Shown in pieces: positions 26,722 through 35,210 of a DNA stretch of 64,000 nt. The translations under genes and the position numbers were made by a program. A model generated the notes under the pieces. That model did not search any database. It saw only the letters and a list, made by a program, of their open reading frames with translations, and was not told where the DNA came from. This stretch comes from Gammaproteobacteria bacterium (GTDB lineage Bacteria > Pseudomonadota > Gammaproteobacteria > Steroidobacterales > Steroidobacteraceae), in assembly GCA_025359565.1 (NCBI GenBank), contig JANYFY010000029.1, positions 113,256-177,255 of the forward strand, given 5' to 3'. How positions within the stretch are numbered: position 1 is the first letter of the stretch; each line of letters opens with the position of its first letter.

Positions 26722-28086
26722 ATGAGTCTCAGCGTTTTCGATATTTTTAAAATTGGTATCGGTCCTTCTAGTTCGCACACGATGGGTCCCATGAATGCTG
26801 CACGTAGCTTCATAGAGTTAGTGGCGACCAAGGGCTTGTTGACTCGCACCGCACAAGTATCGGCACAACTCTACGGATCACTCGCGCTAACGGGACGGGG
26901 GCATTGCACCGATCGAGCCATTTTGCTGGGCTTCGAAGGCCACAGTCCAGACACCGTGGACTCTTCCACGATCGAACCCACGTTACAACGCATTCGCAGC
27001 ACCCATCGTATTCGGCTCTTGGGCACCCACGACATCGCGTTCGATGAACCGCTTAATATTCTGTTTCATACAGATCAAGTTCTCCCCGGTCATTCCAACG
27101 GCATGCGCTTCACCGCTCACGACGCTAACTTAGAGGTCCTTGCGCGCGAAGAGTATTACAGCATCGGCGGCGGCTTTATTCTCCAAGCTGGCGCCGCCGC
27201 CAGCAACGATACGCAGCGCGCGCTACCGCCCTATGAATTTAACTCGGGAGACGAATTACTCGAACACGGTCGCAGTCACGGCCTGGAAATTCATGAATTG
27301 ATTCTTGCACGAGAACGTACTTGGCGAACAGATGTAGAAATTCGAGCGGGATTATTACGAATTTGGCAGGTCATGCAGGACTGCGTGTGCCGCGGGTTTG
27401 CGGCTCAGGGTTTGCTTCCCGGCGTTTTAGGCGTTCGGCGACGCGCGCCTAAATTACATCGCCAACTGCTGAGTGGCGATCCTATGAGTCCCATGCAAGC
27501 ACTCGATTGGGTCAACGTATTTGCACTAGCGGTAAACGAAGAAAACGCTGCGGGTGGCCAAGTGGTTACGGCACCCACCAATGGTGCCGCGGGCATAGTT
27601 CCGGCGGTGCTGCACTACTATCGGCGCTTTGAGACCGGTGCCGATGATGCCGGCGTACTGCGCTTCCTGTTGACAGCGGCAGCAATCGGCATGTTGTACA
27701 AACAGAATGCCTCTATATCTGGCGCAGAAATGGGCTGTCAGGGCGAAGTGGGGGTGGCTTGTTCGATGGCGGCCGCGGGATTAGTTGCAGCGCTCAATGG
27801 CAGCAATGAACAAATTGAAAATGCCGCCGAAATCGGTATGGAGCATAATTTAGGTCTCACTTGTGATCCGGTGGCGGGTTTAGTTCAAATCCCCTGTATA
27901 GAACGCAATGCCATGGGATCCGTGAAAGCAATTAACGCAGCTCGTTTGGCGCTACGCGGCGACGGGACGCATAAAGTATCGCTCGACCAAGTTATCGCCA
28001 CCATGCGACAAACAGGTATCGATATGTCGACCATTTATAAAGAAACTTCTCAGGGCGGACTCGCTGTCAACGTACCTGAGTGCTGA
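26722..28086 (+). CDS. sdaA: L-serine ammonia-lyase, [4Fe-4S] type
   Basis: Deaminates L-serine to pyruvate. It is the single-chain form (454 aa) with the N-terminal beta domain ([23 protein letters not shown]) and C-terminal alpha domain. Cluster-ligand cysteines are in [16 protein letters not shown] and [12 protein letters not shown]. Also seen is [22 protein letters not shown] precedes the ATG. Convergent with ppc across 15 bp. Confidence 0.96.
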   Translation: MSLSVFDIFKIGIGPSSSHTMGPMNAARSFIELVATKGLLTRTAQVSAQLYGSLALTGRGHCTDRAILLGFEGHSPDTVDSSTIEPTLQRIRSTHRIRLLGTHDIAFDEPLNILFHTDQVLPGHSNGMRFTAHDANLEVLAREEYYSIGGGFILQAGAAASNDTQRALPPYEFNSGDELLEHGRSHGLEIHELILARERTWRTDVEIRAGLLRIWQVMQDCVCRGFAAQGLLPGVLGVRRRAPKLHRQLLSGDPMSPMQALDWVNVFALAVNEENAAGGQVVTAPTNGAAGIVPAVLHYYRRFETGADDAGVLRFLLTAAAIGMLYKQNASISGAEMGCQGEVGVACSMAAAGLVAALNGSNEQIENAAEIGMEHNLGLTCDPVAGLVQIPCIERNAMGSVKAINAARLALRGDGTHKVSLDQVIATMRQTGIDMSTIYKETSQGGLAVNVPEC

Positions 28087-28101
28087 CACTTATTCTGGCT
28101 G

Positions 28102-30819
28102 CTAACCCGTCGCCTGCAGCCCCTGGGCAATACCACTGATAGTGGCACGCAGCGCTGCAAACAGCGCTTTATCTTCGTGCTGCGTCGCACGCCAACGTTG
28201 CAACAAATCCACTTGCATGAGGTGCATTGGATCAACATAAGGATTACGCAACTGAATCGCACGTTGCAAGGTCGGTTCGGTATCGAGTAACCGTTCAGTG
28301 CCGCGCAAATCCAATACTAGCGAGACCGACAAAGCGTACTCGGCTTTAATGCTTTTCGCGCAAGCCTCTAAATTATCTCCGGCTAGCGCATCATAGTGCG
28401 CAGCAATCTGTAGGTCGGTTCGAGCTAGCATGGCCTCGACGTCGTCCACTAAGTGGCTAAAGAAGGGCCACCCTGCCGCCATAGCCTCGAATACTTTTAA
28501 CCCGTGTACCGCAATTGCAGCCTGTAAACCGCTACCGAATCCATACCACCCCGGCAACATATGCCGACTTTGGGTCCAGGCGAATACCCAGGGAATCGCG
28601 CGTAGCGAAGCGACGCCGCTTGCACCCGCGCGCGTAGCCGGCCGCGAACCAATGTGCATTCGCTCGATCACATCAAGAGGCGTCGCTGCTCTAAAATACT
28701 CATAAAATTGAGGATTATTAAACACCAGGCGTTGATACGCGACCCTACTACAATCAGCCAGAGTACGCATCGCAGCAATTTGCAACTCGGGAATCTGCCC
28801 CCGTTCACGGGCATGAGTCGCCAACATGACCGACGCAAATGTACGTTCAAGGGTTCTTAGCGCAATAGGCGGCAAACCGTAGCTTTGATTTACGACCTCA
28901 CCTTGCTCGGTTAAACGTAAAACCCCGCGCATAGCTCCCGGTGGAACGCTCTCTACTAAGTGTTCTGTGCGTCCACCCCCGCGCGCGGGCGTGCCACCCC
29001 GTGCGTGAAAGATCAAGATATCAACGCCAGACTGGCGTGCGACTTCCAGTAATTGTGATTGCGCTATCTGCAAGGCCCAGCGAGATGCTGCAAGACCCCC
29101 TTCTTTATTGCTGTCTGAATATCCGATGAGTACCAGTTGCCGATTGTGACGCGCCACCAGGTGACCTCGGTAAGCGGTTTCAGAAAATAAATTTTGTATT
29201 AAGCTTCCGGCCTTTTCCAAAGCTTCAATGGATTCCAGCAATGGCGCTATATCCAAAGGACATTCCCCGGTGTGCTTATCCGTGATATCCGCCCACCGAG
29301 CCAGCAACAATGCCGCGAGTACATCTTGTGGCCCCTCAGCCCCGCTCACTATATATTCGCCAATCGCGCGTATGCCGTACTTGTGTCGAGCTTGTACCAT
29401 GGCTTCGAACACCCATAGACACCGCCGGCCATTGGCATCGAGCGCCACAATAGGCCCCTGATCGCGAGCCAGTAGTTGCCTTAGTTGCCGCAATCGATCC
29501 TCAGGCGGTAACGAGAGCCAGTTACGTTCGCCCAACCCTTGAGCAATCACCTCATCGTGCTTTCGTGCATGTTGCATCACGTCCAGTGTGGCCAGATGAA
29601 AACCAAAACTTTGCACTCGACGAACAAAACGCCTAACAAGATGCAATCCAGCATGACGTCCACGGTTTTCGCTCAAGCTGTCGACGACTAACTGAAGATC
29701 TTCCAACAATTCATCAGGATTTAAATAAGAGTTAGGTCTTGCATCATAAGTCGCCTTCAAACGCTCACCAATTTGCCCAAAAAACATGCGATACGGCATA
29801 CGGTCGTGACGCGCGGGTGCCAGCGCCGCAGCGCCCGGCAATAAGGCACCATAAGATTCAATTCGCGCCGCCAGTACCGAATTAATTCCAACTCGATTGG
29901 CGCTTTGACTTAAAGTATTAGCTAAGTCTTTACATTCATCAAAATAGGTCGCAACAATCAGTTGCTGATGTCGTAAAAGAGTTTCGCGAATGGTCTTGGC
30001 ATGCACTTCGGTGTTGCCGTCCATATCTCCGCCCACCCACGAACCGAAACGTAGAATATTAGGGACCACAATGCTTTCGACCGGCACCTTAAAAGCCTGC
30101 GCTAGCGCATCCTCGACTTCCTCGTAAAAAATAGGAACTACACGGTACAAAATCTCACTCAAATAAAATAATACATGCTCACGCTCGTCGACTACCGTCA
30201 AACCTTCGCGCGGATGTTCTTCAGTCTGCCAAATACTAGTGACCTCAGACCGTACCCGGACCCACAAGGTTTTGTGCTCGGCGGGGGCTAAGGTGGGATT
30301 GAGTCGATCAAGCAGATCTTCGGCGATTTGATGCTGCTTGCGCAGAATGGTACGGCGTGTTGATTCCGTCGGATGCGCGGTAAAAACTGGCTCAATGCTC
30401 ATAGAACCCATCAACTTCAAGGTATCGTCAAGCGACACACCATCGCGCTGTAATCGCGCAATGCATGCCGCAATACCTCCTGGCTGACCCGCCGGTGATT
30501 CGTTCAAATACTGGCGTCGTCGCCGTACCCGATGAACTTTCTCAGCCGTATTGACCGCCTGAAACCAAATAGAGAACGCTCGAGTAAGATCGGTTGCAGC
30601 CGATGGTGCACGGCCTTGAGTGCGTGCGCGTAACTCTGCTATACCTGCGGCATCACCGTCGCGCCATTTTAGCGCAGCTTGGCGATCACCCTCGACCGTT
30701 TCGAAAAACGCCTTACCGCCCTGGTCTATTAGAGTTTCGCCAATTAAATCACCCAAGGCGTGTACATCGTCCCGCAGCGCTGTATCTTTAACAGGAAATA
30801 AAATATTTTGACGATACAT
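28102..30819 (-). CDS. ppc: Phosphoenolpyruvate carboxylase
   Basis: Anaplerotic carboxylation of phosphoenolpyruvate to oxaloacetate. The catalytic His motif FTAHPTESTRR and the second motif GYSDSNKEGGLAAS are intact. RGGTPARGGGRTEHL (with the Gly-rich loop) and the C-terminal NPYVDPMHLMQVDLL with final QATG agree with the family. Length (905) is slightly above the 880-residue E. coli enzyme. Pyruvate from the neighbouring SdaA and oxaloacetate from Ppc are adjacent in metabolism, but the genes are convergent and not co-transcribed. Confidence 0.96.
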   Translation of the reverse strand: MYRQNILFPVKDTALRDDVHALGDLIGETLIDQGGKAFFETVEGDRQAALKWRDGDAAGIAELRARTQGRAPSAATDLTRAFSIWFQAVNTAEKVHRVRRRRQYLNESPAGQPGGIAACIARLQRDGVSLDDTLKLMGSMSIEPVFTAHPTESTRRTILRKQHQIAEDLLDRLNPTLAPAEHKTLWVRVRSEVTSIWQTEEHPREGLTVVDEREHVLFYLSEILYRVVPIFYEEVEDALAQAFKVPVESIVVPNILRFGSWVGGDMDGNTEVHAKTIRETLLRHQQLIVATYFDECKDLANTLSQSANRVGINSVLAARIESYGALLPGAAALAPARHDRMPYRMFFGQIGERLKATYDARPNSYLNPDELLEDLQLVVDSLSENRGRHAGLHLVRRFVRRVQSFGFHLATLDVMQHARKHDEVIAQGLGERNWLSLPPEDRLRQLRQLLARDQGPIVALDANGRRCLWVFEAMVQARHKYGIRAIGEYIVSGAEGPQDVLAALLLARWADITDKHTGECPLDIAPLLESIEALEKAGSLIQNLFSETAYRGHLVARHNRQLVLIGYSDSNKEGGLAASRWALQIAQSQLLEVARQSGVDILIFHARGGTPARGGGRTEHLVESVPPGAMRGVLRLTEQGEVVNQSYGLPPIALRTLERTFASVMLATHARERGQIPELQIAAMRTLADCSRVAYQRLVFNNPQFYEYFRAATPLDVIERMHIGSRPATRAGASGVASLRAIPWVFAWTQSRHMLPGWYGFGSGLQAAIAVHGLKVFEAMAAGWPFFSHLVDDVEAMLARTDLQIAAHYDALAGDNLEACAKSIKAEYALSVSLVLDLRGTERLLDTEPTLQRAIQLRNPYVDPMHLMQVDLLQRWRATQHEDKALFAALRATISGIAQGLQATG

Positions 30820-30869
30820 AGCGGTACTCTAGCGCATATGTAACCTTTTGTGGGCTAGCCTTCAGGCAA

Positions 30870-31220
30870 TCAGCGGGAGTTCATTAAAACGGTGGTATCA
30901 AAACTCTCAAATGAAGTTAACACTCGACGATACGAATTTTGCATGATGCGCTCAGCATTCTTATCAGCGCGGGCGCCTAACAACATACGAATGATCACAT
31001 CATCTTGCGGACGCGCCGCGTCCTCGCTCAATATTTGGTAACTGAATCTCGCTAGCCGTTGATTTATTTCATTAACAAACTTCAATCGCTGCGCTTCGCT
31101 ACGATCTCCCGTACTAGATTTAACTTCTTCGGCAATTTCGTACATTAAACGATTGATAAATCTGGCCTTGTCGACCAGCCCCATGTCGCTAAAGAAATCA
31201 ACTTCAGATTGAATATTCAT
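30870..31220 (-). CDS. Hypothetical protein, end of the ExbB/ExbD/AgmX operon, 116 aa
   Basis: Not recognised. Small, helical, soluble and without a signal peptide (MNIQSEVDFFSDMGLVDKAR). Its ATG overlaps the stop of the AgmX-like gene by one base (TAATG), so translation is coupled and it very likely belongs to the same system. It may be a cytoplasmic partner of the energizer; this is inferred from position only. Confidence 0.65.
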   Translation of the reverse strand: MNIQSEVDFFSDMGLVDKARFINRLMYEIAEEVKSSTGDRSEAQRLKFVNEINQRLARFSYQILSEDAARPQDDVIIRMLLGARADKNAERIMQNSYRRVLTSFESFDTTVLMNSR

Positions 31221-32161
31221 TAGGCTGGAAAGAAATCAATAGGTTTAGTGGTTGTCAAAGGCGCCACATCCTTCGCTTCGAATTTAAACAAACGGATTCG
31301 AGCCAGCATTTTTGCTTCGAAGGCCGCATCGTTAAGCTCACTGGACACAATTCGCGCAGAGGTAATATCGCCCGATGGCGCGATAGTCAACTCAATAACC
31401 ACCTTGCCCTGCATCGCGGGGTTATCGCGCAACGCCCGCGTATAGAGTGCATAAATCGCTCCCTTATTCTTATCAAAGACCAGCGCGACCTCATCAGCAC
31501 TACGCGATCCTTTACCACTACCACCGGCGCGAGTGGCGCCATGGTTACCGTTGGCAAGGCGAGGATCCTTGACTTGGGTAGTCGATATACCCCGTAACGA
31601 GCCTGAACCCGCGGCTAATCCGCTACTCATCGCCGCAGAATTAATACCACCGCTGGTCCTCCCGACTTTCGAGGTAATTAATGACCGCGTCACCGTACTA
31701 ACATCACCTGGATCCGTGGTATTCGGTTGGTCTTTAGCAAACTTATCGAGATCTACTTGATCACGCAAAGCCGCTAGATCATCCAAACTCGCCATCAAAC
31801 CACTCGTGGATGCCTTCACCCGCGGATCGACAGGCTTTGGCACCACGGGCGCCTTCACGTCCGGCGTTTTATCGAGCGGCTTCTCGGGTTTTGGAGGGGG
31901 TGGCGGAGGTGGCGGAGGCGGCGGTTCTGCTACCAACTGTACGACCCGCTCCGGCAGCGAGTCCGTATTCACAATCACTTGATGCCGCGGCAAAAACGGC
32001 ATCAATATCGAAATGATGGCAAAAACGATCGCTAGACTACGTAATATGATCCAAAATCGCCGCTCCATTTCCTCACTCGGCGACCAAGGAAGATCATAGC
32101 GCCGGAAATAAGGTGCTAGCCCAAAATTAACACTCGCTTGGGTGGGATTCGCTATAGCCAT
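31220..32161 (-). CDS. TonB-like transducer with AgmX/PglI-type C-terminal domain
   Basis: Inner-membrane protein predicted to span the periplasm. Order: cytoplasmic tail (1-35), one membrane helix (about 36-57), a run of 11 prolines (80-90) and Pro/Lys linker, then a C-terminal domain (about 215-313) with GVIYALYTRAL-type and GKVVIELTIAPSGDITSARI motifs, as in TonB/AgmX/PglI C-termini. AgmX (GltJ) of Myxococcus xanthus works with ExbB/ExbD-like motor proteins. The start abuts the upstream exbD stop with no gap. A cargo or receptor cannot be identified. Confidence 0.82.
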   Translation of the reverse strand: MAIANPTQASVNFGLAPYFRRYDLPWSPSEEMERRFWIILRSLAIVFAIISILMPFLPRHQVIVNTDSLPERVVQLVAEPPPPPPPPPPPKPEKPLDKTPDVKAPVVPKPVDPRVKASTSGLMASLDDLAALRDQVDLDKFAKDQPNTTDPGDVSTVTRSLITSKVGRTSGGINSAAMSSGLAAGSGSLRGISTTQVKDPRLANGNHGATRAGGSGKGSRSADEVALVFDKNKGAIYALYTRALRDNPAMQGKVVIELTIAPSGDITSARIVSSELNDAAFEAKMLARIRLFKFEAKDVAPLTTTKPIDFFPA

Positions 32162-32653
32162 TTAACTCGCCGCTCGCTCACGTTCGACCACAGCGAACGA
32201 TACTTTCCCATAATCTGCGTCACTGCACGTAAACATGATCTTTTTAAGCACGCTATAAGGAGTGCTCTTATCACCCATAATGGTCACTTCTCGTTTAGAA
32301 ATGTCCTTTTGTGCACCACCGAGCATCCGGGCCGCCTGAGCAACTAACGCAGCCTTAAGCGGTGCGATTACCGGAGCTGAACTTGCCACCACATCACTTA
32401 AAGAACTCACCCGTTCACCATCTACAAACAACGAGTCCTTAGTCACCATGACTACGATTGAGCCACTCGGTTTTCGCTCCGAGATAGACTGCGGAATCGC
32501 AATGCTCTTGGTATTCGGCAAAATATCCACTTCGGCGGTATGTGCTAACAAAAAAACCACCAAAATAGTCATCATGTCGATAAATGGAATAAGCGCAAAA
32601 TGACTTGCCCCATGACGGCGTTTGCGATGACGTCTGATGCGATACGACTTCAC
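32162..32653 (-). CDS. exbD: ExbD/TolR-family protein (second copy)
   Basis: Proton-channel subunit of an ExbB/ExbD energizer. One N-terminal membrane helix carries the conserved proton-binding Asp in LIPFIDMMTILVVFLL (Asp26), followed by a periplasmic domain. An Arg/Lys-rich cytoplasmic tail precedes it. Its ATG overlaps the stop of the first exbD by 4 bp. Two different ExbD proteins next to one ExbB is the arrangement of the AglR/AglQ/AglS and several TonB2-like systems. Confidence 0.88.
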   Translation of the reverse strand: MKSYRIRRHRKRRHGASHFALIPFIDMMTILVVFLLAHTAEVDILPNTKSIAIPQSISERKPSGSIVVMVTKDSLFVDGERVSSLSDVVASSAPVIAPLKAALVAQAARMLGGAQKDISKREVTIMGDKSTPYSVLKKIMFTCSDADYGKVSFAVVERERAAS

Positions 32654-33159
32654 TTTGGCGCATCTCCGATGGCAACATCCGGAAAAAGCTCGGCTTTTGA
32701 AAACGGTGCGACCGGTAGTGCATAAATACGGACGGTATCCATGACCTGCACCAAAACGTCGTAAGGCACGTCCGGACCCAATAAAATCGTGGCATCAGTC
32801 ATTTGCGGAAATTTTGATTTAACAGTCCGCATAAAAATCGACAAATCGGTCAAATCGTAACCGGAGGCGTTATTGGCGAACACCTTCAGTGGGCCCGAGT
32901 TACGGTCGTTCACCAGAATATCGTTTGGCCGAATAATGATTTCAAGCTTCAACCCTTTCGGCAGATCAATCGGAGCGGATGTGCTGCTCGCGGGTAAGTT
33001 CAACTGCAATATATTTGTTTTAGAAAATACCGCAGTGAATATCAAGAAAAAAACCAGTATCACCATCATGTCGATCATCGGCACAATATTCAGGTCATCA
33101 CGTCCCTGATGGTAGCGGGCGTGATTACGTCGAACGAGGCGCGCAGACTTTGACTTCAT
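32650..33159 (-). CDS. exbD: ExbD/TolR-family protein (first copy)
   Basis: Same fold as its downstream neighbour: cytoplasmic basic tail, one membrane helix with LNIVPMIDMMVILVFFLIF (Asp30), and a periplasmic domain ending LPVAPFSKAELFPDV. The two ExbD proteins differ widely in the periplasmic half, so they are probably not redundant. 30 bp separates it from exbB. Confidence 0.88.
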   Translation of the reverse strand: MKSKSARLVRRNHARYHQGRDDLNIVPMIDMMVILVFFLIFTAVFSKTNILQLNLPASSTSAPIDLPKGLKLEIIIRPNDILVNDRNSGPLKVFANNASGYDLTDLSIFMRTVKSKFPQMTDATILLGPDVPYDVLVQVMDTVRIYALPVAPFSKAELFPDVAIGDAPK

Positions 33160-33189
33160 AGGAAAAGTATTCTTAGAATATAGGCGAGC

Positions 33190-33903
33190 TTAGACAGTGC
33201 TGCGGACGGTCGTCGCAGCCGCCCGAACTGCAGGTGATATTCCAGGTCCCGCTGCGTCCTGCGGGCGCTCCGGCTGACGCTCTGTAATCGAATTCAAAAA
33301 CTTCACTGACGCGATTTCTAGACTATCAATCAACGCCGTTGTTTTCGCTTCCAAGAACATATGCGAAAGTAACAAGGTAATAGCCACAAACAGGCCCGAG
33401 GCAGTGTTATTCATGGCCACCGAAATCGCTGCTGCCAGCAAACTGGCTTTCTCAGCCGGATTAGCCGTAGCGACCGCACTGAAAGCTCCGATCAATCCCG
33501 TAATAGTACCGAGCAAACCAATTAAAAGACCCACATTTGCCAGGGATGACAAAAAATGCGTACGCTTTTCAATACGTGGAATGACTTCCAGTAAGCTCTC
33601 ATCCATGGCTTTCTCAATGTCATCGCGGCGACGCGCGCTGGCGACCCTAGCGACCCCGTAATTAAGGATTGTCGCAATGGAGGAATTAGAGTTTTGGGTA
33701 AGCCCCACTACTTGTTTGAAATTGCCCGAACTCAAAGCAGGAATGAGGTCTTCCCACAGAGTACGGTTCCTGATTGTTTCACGAGTCAAATAGACGTAGC
33801 GCTCTACCGCGATCGCAACACCCACGACCAGGATTAGAGCCAGGGGATATAAGAAAATCCCGCCGTCTTTAAAAAAATTAACCACTGAATTCATGAAATT
33901 CAT
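33190..33903 (-). CDS. exbB: MotA/TolQ/ExbB proton-channel family protein
   Basis: Three-helix motor subunit: helix 1 at about 17-35, then a cytoplasmic domain and two C-terminal helices (FLSSLANVGLLIGLLGTITGLIGAF and ISVAMNNTASGLFVAITLLLSHMF). The motifs GLLGTITGLIGAF and NTASGLFVAI are typical. RBS AGGAG lies 7-8 nt before the ATG. Couples proton flow to movement of the AgmX/TonB-like partner encoded downstream. Confidence 0.9.
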   Translation of the reverse strand: MNFMNSVVNFFKDGGIFLYPLALILVVGVAIAVERYVYLTRETIRNRTLWEDLIPALSSGNFKQVVGLTQNSNSSIATILNYGVARVASARRRDDIEKAMDESLLEVIPRIEKRTHFLSSLANVGLLIGLLGTITGLIGAFSAVATANPAEKASLLAAAISVAMNNTASGLFVAITLLLSHMFLEAKTTALIDSLEIASVKFLNSITERQPERPQDAAGPGISPAVRAAATTVRSTV

Positions 33904-33975
33904 CTACGCGCTCCTAAAAAATGCCGTCTGCTCTAAAACAAATATTCAACCACATTCCGTTAAATCGACAATGAC

Positions 33976-34440
33976 CTACTTCCCAGTTTGTGCTGCGGAT
34001 GCCGCCATTCCTTTGTAATACGCCACTTCACGCCGAAATACATCGCGGTCCACAGGGGCCAATACCTCATCCAGGAGGCTATTAAGAGGTCTTCCCGTCA
34101 GGTCGCCAATATCCGACTTTTTCCAGGGGACTACATACATGACCTTGGGCAGCTCACGATTGCCGGTCACTGTGGTGGTGTCTAAGTCGATCCTATCGGC
34201 ATTTTTTGATGGTTTCGGGCTTTTTCGCGGCACGGGAGCCGGAGAAGGCGTTGGTTGTGATTTAGTGGCTGAATCAGCCTCCATACTCGAGGTGAGAGCA
34301 CGCGGTTCACCCGCTTCAATTTGCTCGGCGTTTACCCTAGCCGTAGGTTCAATGTTTACCGGCACCGTATCTGCAGCGAAAGCGCCTTGCCATGCCCATA
34401 ACAATACCGTGAAACTAATAGTCCTTGTGAAATAAATCAT
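33976..34440 (-). CDS. Secreted hypothetical protein of the ExbB operon, 154 aa
   Basis: Signal peptide (MIYFTRTISFTVLLWAWQGAFA) followed by a Pro/Ser/Lys-rich linker (about 65-85) and a compact C-terminal block, RELPKVMYVVPWKKSDIGDL then LLDEVLAPVDRDVFRREVAYY. Not recognised as a named family. ATGA overlap with the preceding TPR gene. Likely periplasmic component of the same complex. Confidence 0.7.
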   Translation of the reverse strand: MIYFTRTISFTVLLWAWQGAFAADTVPVNIEPTARVNAEQIEAGEPRALTSSMEADSATKSQPTPSPAPVPRKSPKPSKNADRIDLDTTTVTGNRELPKVMYVVPWKKSDIGDLTGRPLNSLLDEVLAPVDRDVFRREVAYYKGMAASAAQTGK

Positions 34441-35210
34441 GCGGGTTCCTTCTTTGCAGCGACAGCCGGTGCGGGCGCACTAACGCGCTTACGCAATTCC
34501 ACTACCCATCCCGACACTTGTTTATTTTCACCCACCAAGGCCAGATAACGTTCGTATTGCTCCAACGCTTTTTGTGGCTGCGCCAAGTACAAATCGTATA
34601 AAACACCTAAATTCAAATGGGCGGGCGCAAAGTCAGGCTGTACGCCAATCGTACGCTGATAGGCTGCTTCGGCCTCGGAAAATTTACCCAATCGGCGTCC
34701 TACTATTCCCAGCTCATTGCCTGCCACTGGATTATTAGGATAGCGTCCGACCACCGCTTTGAACGCTGCTTCGGCTTCCACCAAACGAGAATTCTGTAAG
34801 TAAATCAATCCCAAATTTAACTGTGGGCCCGCAAACTCAGGATATCGCACCGCCATGTCCTTAAACGCCAACTCCGCATCTGCGGCTCGGCCGGATTTCA
34901 TCAGCTCCAATGCTTGAGCAAATTGCTGAGCTACGCGCTCTGGAACCGCAAGAGGCGCCGGTAATGCAGAATTGCCAGTAATCGCCGAATCACCGACAAC
35001 GGCAGATTTGCCAGCCGCCACAGGTTCACCTGCCGCAATCGGTTTGCTAACCACCGGCGCTTCTTGCGCGCCGTGTTCCACCGGTACTACTTGCTTAATC
35101 GGCACCATCTGCTCGCTTTCAGGCAATGGCTTAACGCTGGGCGTCCCCCCACAAGCGCTCAAGCAAAGTAGCGCGATAGCGCTAACGAATCGATTCGACC
35201 AGCTGTTCAC
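34437..35210 (-). CDS. TPR lipoprotein of the ExbB operon
   Basis: GTG start at 35210 with GGTGGAG 5 nt upstream gives a lipoprotein signal ending in LSAC-GGTPS. Four to five TPR motifs cover about residues 100-245 (AELAFKDMAVRYPEFAGPQLNLGLIYL, PAHLNLGVLYDLYLAQPQKALEQYERYL). The longer frame from 35321 would run into the preceding gene's 3' end with no signal peptide at its start. Overlaps the upstream TPR gene by 29 bp. Probably an outer-membrane-facing scaffold. Confidence 0.8.
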   Translation of the reverse strand: MNSWSNRFVSAIALLCLSACGGTPSVKPLPESEQMVPIKQVVPVEHGAQEAPVVSKPIAAGEPVAAGKSAVVGDSAITGNSALPAPLAVPERVAQQFAQALELMKSGRAADAELAFKDMAVRYPEFAGPQLNLGLIYLQNSRLVEAEAAFKAVVGRYPNNPVAGNELGIVGRRLGKFSEAEAAYQRTIGVQPDFAPAHLNLGVLYDLYLAQPQKALEQYERYLALVGENKQVSGWVVELRKRVSAPAPAVAAKKEPA